Shown piece by piece: positions 11,240 through 22,008 of a stretch of DNA of 64,000 nt. How positions within the stretch are numbered: position 1 is the stretch's first letter; each line of letters starts with the position of its first letter. Below the pieces are notes generated by a model. That model did no database searches and was not told the origin of the DNA. It was given only the letters and a program-made list of their open reading frames with translations. The stretch covers positions 2,604,001 through 2,668,000 of the forward strand of contig WOAB01000528.1 of the NCBI GenBank assembly GCA_027886185.1, read 5' to 3'. A program made the position numbers and the translations under genes. This DNA comes from Rheum nobile (Eukaryota > Streptophyta > Magnoliopsida > Caryophyllales > Polygonaceae).

Positions 11240-12163
11240 TAAGAAGTAACCTTGCCAAATATTTTGTTTACTTTGAAATCTTTGATCATGGACTCGAATT
11301 TCATGTGGAATACTCTACATATAATGTATGGGCGATCCTTTGGTTGTAGACCCCTTTCTTCACAAAACTTGACAATTTCGGGCCATTTTGAATTGCATGT
11401 GAATGTTATGAATAGATCTGGATAACCATAGTGTTTGCATATTGTCATTGCATCTTGATAGTTCTGCTGCATATATCTAGGACCACCTGTAAATGAAGAT
11501 GGCAACACTATTTGCTTTCCAAATGATGCTGGTGCTGTATGACCCTTGCTCGTTGTTGAAGCAAGATTTGTATATAAATCAGCACGTATGTTCTTCTGAT
11601 GAGTTCGATGATAGTTCAACCTTTCTGATTCAATCATTGTATAAACATCAACCAAAAATTGTTGAAACAACTTTCTAGATGACCTCAGAATTCCGGCTTC
11701 GCCTCGACGCTCGTGAATTCGAAACTGACAGAACTCTGTTAGCGTAACCCTTGACCTCTTCCTTGCAGAAGTGTTGCACCTTTCACTTAAATCAATGTCA
11801 GGCCGATACCCGTCCTCACCATAAGGGAATGCCAACGGATATTGAAGCGCAAGGTACGAAGGATGTAATTCATGAATCTGTTGTAACTGACCAGACCTTG
11901 TATGAAGTATAATGTCCCTGGGCTCAAGATTTGTATCAATATCACCAAGAATAATAGCAGCCACCTCTGAACTCGTTGGGAGATTATATCTCCGACCATC
12001 AGTGTTTCTATTGCTAAGCAGTCGCAACTTCATATATGTAACACCTTCATCCTTAAATCGATCTCTGGCCATTCTAAATGCTTTTGCATGGGAGTTGTGT
12101 TGATCTATCATCTTTCTCAACTCAATCACAAGCGATTCATCAACTTTTTTGACTCTAGAGCTA
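11240..12163 (-). pseudogene. Helitron Rep, Helitron_like_N region
   Basis: Encodes the N-terminal half of the Rep domain: VDESLVIELRKMIDQHNSHAKAFRMARDRF, then YLALQYPLAFPYGEDGY, FRIHERRGEAGILRSSRKLFQQFLVDVYTMIESERL, LPSSFTGGPRYMQQNYQDAM and KHYGYPDLFITFTCNSKWPEI. It ends at NKIFGK before an intron. The exon is open over its whole length. Family, order and strand match the neighbouring Rep and helicase exons, so all belong to one spliced Helitron gene read right to left. Confidence 0.9.
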
Positions 12164-12256
12164 GCATAAATAAAGATCAAAGTAAAATCTGAATATTAAA
12201 GAATAATGTTATATAACTATAAGTGATAACAAAAAAATATATATGTAATTGCCATA

Positions 12257-12708
12257 CCTTATCGCATTGATTCTGTTTGCATCCTCGTTTTCAGTATCTT
12301 ATATATAGAGTTGCGAAAACTTTGGAGTTGTCCCCGACACTGGTAACAAACTCCCTATTCTGTGAAAATTGTGTCCATGCATTCGGTAACAATAAGTTCC
12401 ACGACCTTTCGTGATGGGTGAGACCCTTCCTCCCAAAGAGGTGAAAGCAAACATCATATTATAAGTTATAATGTTCTCACAAAATTGTTTGCTTTTTGGA
12501 AGCTTATTTGTCAAAAGATTATTCAACAACGACGGTGGCTCTTGTAGCAATGTGAGCTCAATTTTTCCTTTCATGCAACATAAGGAAGATATATGACATA
12601 TATCTTCGCTTGAAGGGTCTTGTGTGTTTATTCTTTCAGCATGCCATAGCAATGCCCCACAATGCAGACATTCATACACTGTTTCACCGTGATCGATGTA
12701 TTGCACTA
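12257..12708 (-). pseudogene. Helitron Rep/Hel upstream exons (CxxC region)
   Basis: The main exon (12708 to about 12299) begins after an acceptor TTATAG and encodes YIDHGETVYECLHCGALLWHAER. This is the CxxC element found near the N-terminus of plant Helitron proteins. FAFTSLGG and the YCYRMHGHNFHRIGSLLP block follow, also family-typical. A small exon (about 12296-12257, DTENEDANRINAIR) follows before the next intron. The C..C pair may bind zinc. No stop lies inside the recognised blocks. Confidence 0.8.
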
Positions 12709-12779
12709 TAACATATTAATGAGCGTTAAAGAATAAACAAAAATATGATAAAATTTTAGAAAATAATACAACAGACTTA

Positions 12780-15440
12780 CCTGGTTTACCAGTATGATTT
12801 CTTGTTGTTCTATTCATCACTGTAACAGTATTTGTACAACAGACTATTGTTATAAAGAGACTAAAGGTTGAACAAATAATATGTAACATATATTAAATAT
12901 GCTAAAAGGTGTTTATTTTAACATATATTATGGACATTATAAACTATTTATAACAATCCTAATGTAACGGAAAATAGGATCCTTTTATGAATACAAAAAA
13001 AATGATATTAATTATAAAATTACCTATATTTTGTAATGTAGATGAACACCCTGGCAAAGAAGATGAATTAGTGGTTGCTGAAATTGAAATATGTAAATGA
13101 TCATATTTTTTGAACAATGACAGAATTTATAACATATATGCATATCCAATTATATGACAGCGTAACTTTCATTAAGGATTTATCATAAAATTAAGGTGTT
13201 TTTGCTAACCTGGTTCAATTAGTGGTGTTCCATGCCTCTTATGCCTAATCACATTCATTCTCAACCACCTCTTACGTCGAGCTAATTTGTCAATGGAAAA
13301 TAATTACAATTATTCAAATGCAATAAATCAATCAATTAATATTTACTCATTACCATCATACCTTGTTCAACATATGTTATGTCAACTTGATTAGTAAGAC
13401 TTGCGTTTTGTACAGGAGCTGCAAATAAATACATATATCATACTACAAATAGCAAGGTAAGACAAAACATAATATAATACTTAATAACAACGTTTAATAA
13501 AACAATAATTTGGTACCATGGTTTTCCTTGTCATTTATGCTTATAGGTAGAACTGAGTTCGTAGTGATTTGATCCGCTATTGGTAAATGTAAATCCGTCG
13601 GCGTAACATTAGCGGACAATACATAAATACACAAATATTAATTTTTCTTATACAAATACACATAATAAAAGATTATAAAATAACAACTACGCTTTGTACA
13701 ATTATAACTACATTCGAATAGTACCATTACTTATTTGTGGTAGAGAAGATGAACATCCTGGTAATATAGATGAATTTCTTGTACCTTCACATTTAAGTAT
13801 TAAATGATTATTTGTTTTCAAAACATATAACTTAAGACAATGCATACATAAAAGTATATTACATAATATATTTCATTAATAACTAACCATTACACGTAAC
13901 AGATAATGGTGTAGATTGAGTAAGTACAGAGTTTGTGATATTTCCAATTACATTGCCTGCACAAAGTTTGGTAAAGCAAAATATACATTATTTATTAATT
14001 TAAAATAATAACAATTTTGTTTTGCTTACCTGATGCGTTTAGTGATGTGTCATGTCGCTTATGTCGTATGACATTCATTCTCAACTTCCTCCTATGCCGA
14101 GCTATGTTGTGCATTAAAATAAATACCAATTATTATAAATAACAAAATAACTCAATTCATATAAATTTTATGAATAACATACCTTGTTCAATATTTTGCA
14201 AATGAATTTGTTTTGTCAACATTGAATTGTGCGATTCAACTGTTAACATAATCGTATAATATTATAATCAACTTATGAGTATGACCCAAAATAAATTTTG
14301 ATATTGGATAAACTGATTATTACCATCGCTTATGTGTGGTAGATTATTTGAACATCCTGTCAATACACATGAATTTCTTGAACCTGAAAATTAAAGTATT
14401 AAATAATAATAGATTATTAATAACCTCAAACTTAAGAACATAAACTGGAATATATAATGATTTAGCCTGGGTAAATATAGATGTGCTACCATTTATAATT
14501 ATATTGCATGCATTATTTTTTGGTTAAGCAAGCCGTACATTAATTTTATATTAAAATTAAATATAATATATTTTGTTCTAATCTCCATGTTTAGCGGTGG
14601 TCCATCCGCCTTATGTCTTAGCACATTCATTCTCAATTTCTTCCTTTGTGGAGCTAATGTGTGAATGAAAATAAAAATCAAATATTATAAGTACATAAAT
14701 CCCTTATTGCATACCACTTTTAAGAATACAATACCTTGTTCGACATTGTGAATATAATTTTGTGTTGTAAGAATGACATTGTGCAATTGAACTACAAATA
14801 AATATTTATATCATAATGTACTTATTATATCTACTAAACCAAAAAAACATTAATACGGAATAAAACGGAGAGTAAGACGAAAACAAATTATACCGTAGTT
14901 TTCTTGATCTGGAACACTTGTAGAAAAAAATGAATTATGACCGTTTTCATCACTTCGGGATAAATGCAAAGCCGATGCTGTAATATTTTGTTGCACTGCA
15001 TAAATACATCGATATGAGTTCGAAAGTGTAAGCTTAAGAATAAATAAAACGAAACAATAATTATATGAATTCATAGTTATAAAATAGTTATTTTAAAATA
15101 GTATTTTTACAATCATACAATTAAAGATATATTGTAATTTAGAACATCAAGCACTTATTACAATATAGCTAGTCGAATCAAATTAAATAACGACTTTATC
15201 GATTAACAATTACTAACCATTTGAAATATCGGACATGGGGATACGACCACTAACAAAAGAATTGTCGCTAACTCCAGGAATATATCCTGTAGAATCAATA
15301 TTTATACTCAACGGTAAGATTTGAATTTATTGGAAAAAAAATTGAAAGAATTGAAAAGATCTTTTCACCTGATCGATTTGAATTCGTCCGTTGTCGTTTA
15401 TCTCTAATAACAACCAATCTCAACGCTCTATTATGTCGAG
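12780..15440 (-). other. Array of duplicated small exon cassettes 5' of Helitron Rep/Hel
   Basis: Read on the minus strand, a set of short exons recurs in the same order. Each cassette begins with a 72-nt Arg-rich exon: 15440-15369, 14653-14583 (71 nt), 14101-14030 and 13281-13210. Three carry the core RMNV(I/L)RHK; the first has diverged (RLVVIRDK). Between them lie exons for VIGNITNSVLTQ-like, TRNSSILPGCSSSLPQI-like (about 14384, 13787, 13085), NITASALHLSRSD-like (about 14998, 13615) and a segment ending in EQG (about 14795, 14240, 13417). Acceptors (TAG or CAG) and donors (GGTAAG, GGTATG) flank most copies. One copy lacks its donor GT and another its acceptor AG. The 72-nt exons are phase-neutral, so copies can be added or skipped without shifting the frame. 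The function of the encoded basic module is unknown. Confidence 0.72.
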
Positions 15441-15948
15441 TTAATTCGTCCATAACAAAATTAACCTGCAAAATCTGCTTATACTTTCAAATTAAAACTT
15501 TTATATTTATTTATTGTAATCAGATTTAATACAGAGATTGAATAAAATATATTTATGAATATTTAAAAAAAAAAAAATGTAAAAAACTTAAGGACATGTT
15601 TATACTCTTTTGTTACATGGGCTTATACGCCCAAAATAAAGATCATTGACATGGTTTCGGATTATAGGCCTACTTATAGGCCTAATACATACCAAAATAG
15701 AGATTATGTACTTATAAAAAAAATTATTTCTCTATATTATTAAATTATAATAAAAATAATAAATAATAAATGGACATATAGGCACAATTTTTTTTTTGTA
15801 TAGGTTATAACTTTTTGCATGCAACATTAAACAGGTTTATCGGCATATAGGCTCAAGTATACAAAATGAGAAAGTGAAATAGAGGGCCAATTCCAAAAGC
15901 TCGTTTTATGTAACAATATATTAATTGTAATAAAATAAATTTGTTAGT

Positions 15949-16003
15949 TATCGTTTATCTATAATAACAACTAATCTCAACATTATATTATGTTGGGTTA
16001 CAA
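15949..16003 (-). repeat. Relic of a fifth Arg-rich cassette exon
   Basis: This stretch matches the exon at 15369-15440 over about 50 nt on the minus strand (TTGAGATTAGTTGTTATTA is shared almost exactly) but has lost the reading frame and splice sites. It extends the cassette series to a fifth, dead copy. Confidence 0.6.
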
Positions 16004-16591
16004 AAGAACTAAAACAATGAATGTATAATTTTGAATATTCCTAATAAATTCAAATAATTACAATAAGAATACATTTGATTTTGATTCAATTGATACTATA
16101 AAACACATCGGAAGCATGAGTCCTTTGTTTCTGTGTTTTGGGCCGACTGATGCAAATTGGGCCATTTCTGTGATTGGAACCAAACGGCCCAATTAAGCCC
16201 AAAACAATTACAGATTGTTGTTCGGCTTCCCTAACCCTACGTATTTCCACTTTGGGCAAATCATTTCGCCGTTTACTTTGTCTCTCTCTTCATCTCTCTG
16301 TCTCAGAAAACCTTCCATCTCCATTTCTCTTCTTTCCAGATCTATGGCGTTTTTCATATACTCCTTCAAGCTTCGTCACTATGCTTCCTTTCTCACTTAA
16401 TACAGACCAAATTGTTTCATTCTTTTTCAAAAATATGAGAAGTAACAATATTTGTTTCCTGATCTAGTTTAGATCTATACCACCTAGATTCGCTCTGTTT
16501 CAGATCCATACCAATTTCTTCTCGAAATTTTTCATACAAAATTGAAAACCCACTATTTATGAAAAGATAATCGCAAGGAAGAGCAGATCTG

Positions 16592-16633
16592 GAATTCGGA
16601 GGTTCTGGAGAGCTACATAACCCCAAAAACGTA

Positions 16634-16685
<52 letters not shown>

Positions 16686-16770
16686 TTTCGATTGTCTGAA
16701 TTTCCCTTCTGATTTTGCTAGGTATCTGGAAGTCAGAGGTTCTGAAGAGCTAAATATTACAGAAACGTAA

Positions 16771-16811
<41 letters not shown>

Positions 16812-16855
16812 ATGTCAATCTCTTTTTTTTTGATTCTCTGGATTTCCCTTTCGAT
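16592..16855 (+). repeat. Tandem duplication of about 135 bp with (CT)n tracts
   Basis: The block GAGGTTCTGGAGAGCTA..AAACGTAAGATCTCTCT recurs about 135 bp later as GAGGTTCTGAAGAGCTA..AAACGTAATATCTCTCT. Each copy is followed by a CT microsatellite (about 16646-16682 and 16775-16808) and by TCTG(A/G)ATTTCCCTT. There is no open frame of note. Confidence 0.7.
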
Positions 16856-17928
16856 TTAAAAATCATCAAGAATTTGTTTAAATGTTTTGTTCAAATATTC
16901 TTCATGCTTGTTCTTCATCTAGTATCGATTCGTTTGAACTGCTATGTTACCTTCCTTCGAAATAAACCCTAAACCATCAACCTCTTCCATTAATCATTAA
17001 AGATCTGTTTCAATACTGTGTTTGGATTTTTTTAATGTCTGCATTGATTAGGATACTGTGTTTCGATGTTCATTCTGCAATATCCAGAATCTTCTCGTTG
17101 AATGTATACATTATATTTCTTATAATGGGTTCAATAATAATAATATATAAATCGGGTTCAATAATACAATAACTATTAAGTTTATATGTGATACGAATTG
17201 AATTGGATTCAGATTAAAAAATTGCTTTGCTATAACGGGTTAGTGGGCCAACTTTTTTTATGGGCTTGATTAAATGATGACTTTAGGCCCAGTCATTTAT
17301 AACTTAAATTCTATCTTTTATATAATGGTTAAGTGGCCCATTTTTTATGGGTTTCATTAATGACGGCCCAACATGTGTAACCAACTATGGCCCAATTTTA
17401 AATTTTTTCGGCTTAGTGGTCCAATCTTTAAAGAACGACAACAATTAATGGCATTAAATAAAAATTAACATATGGGCCTAGAAGTCAATGGGCTTATAGG
17501 TCCATTTCATTTGGGTATCGTTATTCAGTTTGTCAGTGGATTCTTCTGGAATGTGATAAATAATTTTAGTCGTTTAACGTTTTGGAAAACCCTACCACAT
17601 TAAGAAATTTCCTATTGCGCCGCTTTCATTTCCTCTCTCTATACTGTTCTTCATACCCCCTAACTTCACCATTTTCGTCTCCAATAAACAAAATCCCTAC
17701 CTCCAAAATTTATCTTCCTCTTACTATAAATCACCATAAACAATATCGAGATTGTTGTTGCTCTTCATCTCTCTCTCTATTGCGCTGTTTATCTAAATCT
17801 ATGGTTCTTTTGTAATTACTTTCTGAAATACTGACATCAGTATTTGATTCTGAGGATATGAGGAGATCATTGACTGTGGAGTGTACTTTGAAGAAGAAGA
17901 TCTATTTACTTGGTTGTGACCATGTTAG

Positions 17929-17932
<4 letters not shown>

Positions 17933-18017
<85 letters not shown>
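17933..18017 (+). repeat. (CT)n microsatellite, about 85 bp
   Basis: An uninterrupted CT dinucleotide run ending in CTCCCTCCCCC. The apparent Ser-Leu repeat protein in this frame is only a reading of the microsatellite. Confidence 0.95.
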
Positions 18018-18021
<4 letters not shown>

Positions 18022-18099
18022 CCCCACTTAAACATATGTCTTTGTCTGTATATTTCTTTCTCTCTCCTTGGTCATATAATTCAAAAAACTAATGCAATT

Positions 18100-19544
18100 C
18101 TTTATTTCATATGAGCAAAGCTGGAGGTTGGTGAAGAAATTTCAAAGAGGAACAAAATAGGTAGGCTCTCTCTATTTATGTCTCTCTATCTATGTATATC
18201 TGTATCTCTATTTAATATTATCATATCACTATATTAGGAGATGTACATTTTTTGAAATCTGTCTATATCTCTATTAGTTTGAGATTTGCAGATATCTAAA
18301 TTTTTATAAATTCTTTCTCTGTGAGGCTTCAAGCCAAACACACTTTAGACCAACGAAGGTATACATATAACAAATACACTGGCATGAAGGAAGAAGTTAT
18401 GGAAGACTCTATACCAAATGTAAGTGTTTAAATTATATATATTAGTCTCACATTGAAATGCATAATTCTTTCTGCATAGATAGTAAAATATATCTTTGTA
18501 TGATTCTAGTTTCATGTAAGAAAATATTTGTTTTGTACATGATTTCTGTATAAGTGTTGAATTGAAAGGTAACATTTGTCATCTGGCTAAATATTGAGTT
18601 TAAACATTTTTTAGAGATTATAAATCCAATTCTAATTACATAATAGTTGGATACGTTGCATGCATCCAATGAAACATAAAAGCTCTGGTTTAGATGCCTA
18701 TCAAAAGAATCTAAAACTGATATCATGTGTAACCTAAGGATGAAACCCATGTCTTACATATAACAAAGTAAAGAAACTGATGTGCACATGTTATATTGAA
18801 ATAAGAATTATTCTAATATATACAGAACTATAATAATCATGTAGCCATAGTATTTGTAATAACAAATAACAAATGTATCTAAACTGATGTGCACAAGTTA
18901 TAATTATTCAGATTATATATCTATGTAATATATGTTAATAAATGGTCTTCCACATATTTACATATACCCGACCTCTTAAGATACATAGAAGTTTTATATA
19001 CTATCCTTGTATATGTTTTCCAATGATTCTAAGTGAAATATATGTGCTCACATAAAAACATACAAATTTATTATTTTTGTCTACTTACCATTTAAATCAT
19101 TCTATAATTTACTTAACCGAATTCAGACAAATAATAACCTAAGTAATTTTCAATTAACGTTTTCATATTTTGTTTGATGAGTACAACTTAATTGCATAAC
19201 ACTGTTTATAATGAATTATGCTATACTTTAGATAATAATATGTTTTTTCATTATTGGGTCAATAAAACTCAGTTTAAAGTGGATATGAAACGATCTTCAT
19301 AATGTTTAATATACCCAGATTATAAATTTGCACTGCTTCAGATTACTGTAAATAAATTATAACTCTGTTTCTAAATATTGTAATGATTGGATTAATAACA
19401 AAACAAATTGGTTTAGTAAATGTATTTAAGAAATGCAATATAACAGACAATCACTTGTCCTGAAAAAGAAATGGCATAGAATAATTCTAAATATTCTAAA
19501 TAACTTGAAAATAATAACAAACATGACAAATTCTTAGCAACTAA
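18100..19544. other. AT-rich Helitron interior without recognised features
   Basis: About 1.4 kb of AT-rich sequence between the CT-rich leader and the acidic-tail gene. I see short leader-like text near 18121-18180 (CTGGAGGTTGGTGAAGAAA followed by a CT-rich stretch) but no coding region, repeat array or terminus. Confidence 0.4.
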
Positions 19545-20615
19545 TTATTCATATTCTTCTTCAAAAGGCTCTTGTTCCTCATCTTCCTCTTCTTCATGAA
19601 CCTCTTCTTCTTCTTCTTCTTCTTCTTCTTCTTCTTCTTCTTCTATTCCTCCTTCTTCTCCTTCTTCATCTGACAAATTAATAACAACATGCCTCCCATT
19701 CAAGTGTTGCCAAGGTAGACGATTAATCTTTGCAAATTCATCCAATACAGCCCAAAGTTGAAGTCCGGATATATTAACTCTCATATCGTAAATACACTGT
19801 AGTTGCCACGATAAAGCACATTTACTACTAAATTTCATAATATACTCTCGGCCTTCACCTTCAATCCATAAATTTACATCACTATTGCGCCATGTAATGT
19901 AATTATGTTCTTCATTTGACAATGAATCGATACGTAAATAACGATCATGCCCATATTGTAGAAACATTTCTTCCAGCCGAGTTTCATTCAATTCAGCCTG
20001 TGTAAAAACAATAATCATAGGATTATATGATGCAAAAGTCAAATGAAAACCTTCCTCTTGAGTTGGACCAAAATATCCTGCGACATTACGCACTGCACAG
20101 TTTAGCTGATTGTTTGGGAACAAAATAGGACCTCTCTCATACATGAAGGGATAATATCGATTATTAACTTCGTCTAATGCATGTTTAAACCTACAAAAAA
20201 ATATAAACAAATAACAATATTATACATTACCAACACTGTGTTATAAAAAGAACAAATTTGTATACAAACAATCTGTTCATACTATATTAAACCATTGTAT
20301 TGCATTTACCATGATTCCAAAAAGCAATAACCCTAAGCCGTCTAAAATGAACAATATAAGAACTGATGTGAGATATCATGAACAATAGGATGAAATTTTA
20401 CAATACCTTTCCGTTGCATCAGCAAGACCATATGACATAGAAATTGAACATTTGATGTACTTCACATCGTTTGATAGATCGATCGGTAACGAAAGTCTCA
20501 TGTTAAAGGTATTAACAATTGGTGAAAATCTGAAAAAGTGGCTTTCGGGTAGAAGATCATAAAGTAATATAACATCAGTATGATGTGAGATATCGTGAGC
20601 AATAGGATGAACCAT
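19545..20615 (-). CDS. Intact two-exon gene of unknown family with acidic C-terminal tail
   Basis: Exon 1 is 20615-20407 (209 nt, ending at donor GGTATTG) and exon 2 is 20190-19545 (646 nt, after TTTTTTGTAG). The joined frame is 855 nt, 284 aa, with no stop, unlike the broken genes around it. The N-terminus is MVHPIAHDISHHTDVILLYD; the middle is rich in aromatic and beta-type residues (RNSDVNLWIEGEGREYIMKF, WQLQCIYDMRVNISGLQLW). From about residue 245 the tail is almost all Glu/Asp. I do not recognise the family; a distant likeness to a B3-type DNA-binding fold is only a guess. The acidic tail suggests contact with basic proteins. It lies inside the Helitron, same strand, between the RPA-like and Rep/helicase genes. 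Confidence 0.6.
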
Positions 20616-20639
20616 GATGGCTTATTAGAGAGAATATGC

Positions 20640-22008
20640 AAACAAAATATGTGATTCTGAAGGTGATGTGTAAAAGAATATTAGGACCTGTATTTATAGT
20701 GTAGTTGTAAATTTTAGACTATTAATATTAATAATATCTAATATACATACAGACTATTTATTTTTAGAACGAATTTGATTCTATCACAATAAAAGATATA
20801 ATAAATTAATTATATACATATTGTAAACTTTTTTGGGATGAAATTAAATATAACGTGACATATTGGGAAAATGTATATATATGACAATAATAATACTTCC
20901 ATATAATTACTGACTTGAAAAAATAAAAAATAAACATCCCTTTACTCATATATACTTGCCATAAACTCTATAACCTAATTATGAATTATGAAACCTAATT
21001 GTTAATAATACGAATTGGTAATAATTAAATAGTTAAAAAATCAGACCTTAATGTTAATAATAAAAAATGACTTAGCTCACATAAAACCAGAATAAGCATC
21101 ATAAAATAATGAGTGTTTATATTAAACCATAAGCCATAACCTATAATAAGTGTTCATTTATAATATTTAATTTATTATTCTAAATTGATAGTATTAATAT
21201 GTTCTATACTGAATATGAGAACCTAATTGTTAAACCCTTAACCCTAACATTTACCATGCAGTGATTAAAGAAGGCTTTATATTAAACCCTAAGCCTTATT
21301 TAATTAGACAACATTTGTAAATGACCCTTTATACTAAACACTAAGACCTAACCATTACCTTATAGGCTTACCCTAAACACTTTGACATATTTATGATTTT
21401 TAATATGTTATTTTGAGAACATCATTATACAATACCCTTTATATTAAACCCTAACCATTACCTTATATGCTTAGCCTAAACCCTTTGACATATTTATCAC
21501 TTTTAATATGTTATTTTGATAACATAATTACATAATACCCTAAAACATAAACCCTAAACCCTAACCCTAAGCCATAACCTTTTACCTTATAAGTTAACCC
21601 TAAACCCTATAACATAATTTTCAATTTGAGAACTTAATTATCAATTTCTTAACCTAAACCCTAACACATACATAATGTCCCTTTCTATTAAACCCCAAGC
21701 CCTAAATTGTAAAAAGTATTCATTTCTAATATTCAATTTATTTATTTTAAAAATTTGCATAACTGATTGTTAATCAACAAATGTAATACCTTAGGTATTT
21801 ATGATATTGAATTGAATTTCATTCAATGGTTTAGCAAAAAACGCATTCACCACGCAAAAGTACAACATGATGAAAGGAAAAATCGACCATATAAATTTCA
21901 TTCAATGGTTTAGCAACATCATACCAATATAAAAACTGAAACAAAACACATGAACTCTCTGAAAAACTAAATAGTGTAGTGGCTCAAATAATAGAAAAAC
22001 AATCTAAT
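20640..22008. other. AT-rich spacer with degenerate telomere-like repeats
   Basis: No genes seen. From about 21180 to 21715 there are many scattered AAACCCTAA and ACCCTAA units, the densest at about 21541-21610 with several adjacent copies of CCCTAAA or CCCTAA. These match the plant telomere heptamer on the C-rich strand but are degenerate and separated by AT-rich text such as CATAACCT and ATATTAAACCCTAAGCC. Confidence 0.6.

Larger units (their letters stand above)
15595..17530. promoter_or_regulatory. GGCCCA-rich leader region of the Helitron
   Basis: No convincing coding sequence. At least a dozen GGCCCA, TGGGCC or GGGCCTA motifs occur (for example near 15660, 16140, 16164, 16190, 17247, 17287, 17332, 17364, 17385 and 17476), together with TAACCCTA near 16230. 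In plants such site II (TCP-bound) and telo-box motifs sit in promoters of genes for growth and translation. The location, upstream of the minus-strand Rep/Hel exons, suggests promoter function; this is inference. Confidence 0.45.

Noticed and set aside
17910..18092. Frame encoding a long Ser-Leu repeat
   Set aside because: It only translates the CT microsatellite and lacks any flanking coding signal.
19545..20615. Sliding-clamp (PCNA) identity for the acidic-tail protein
   Set aside because: Length and an acidic end are suggestive, but I could not line up the conserved clamp motifs; left as unknown.
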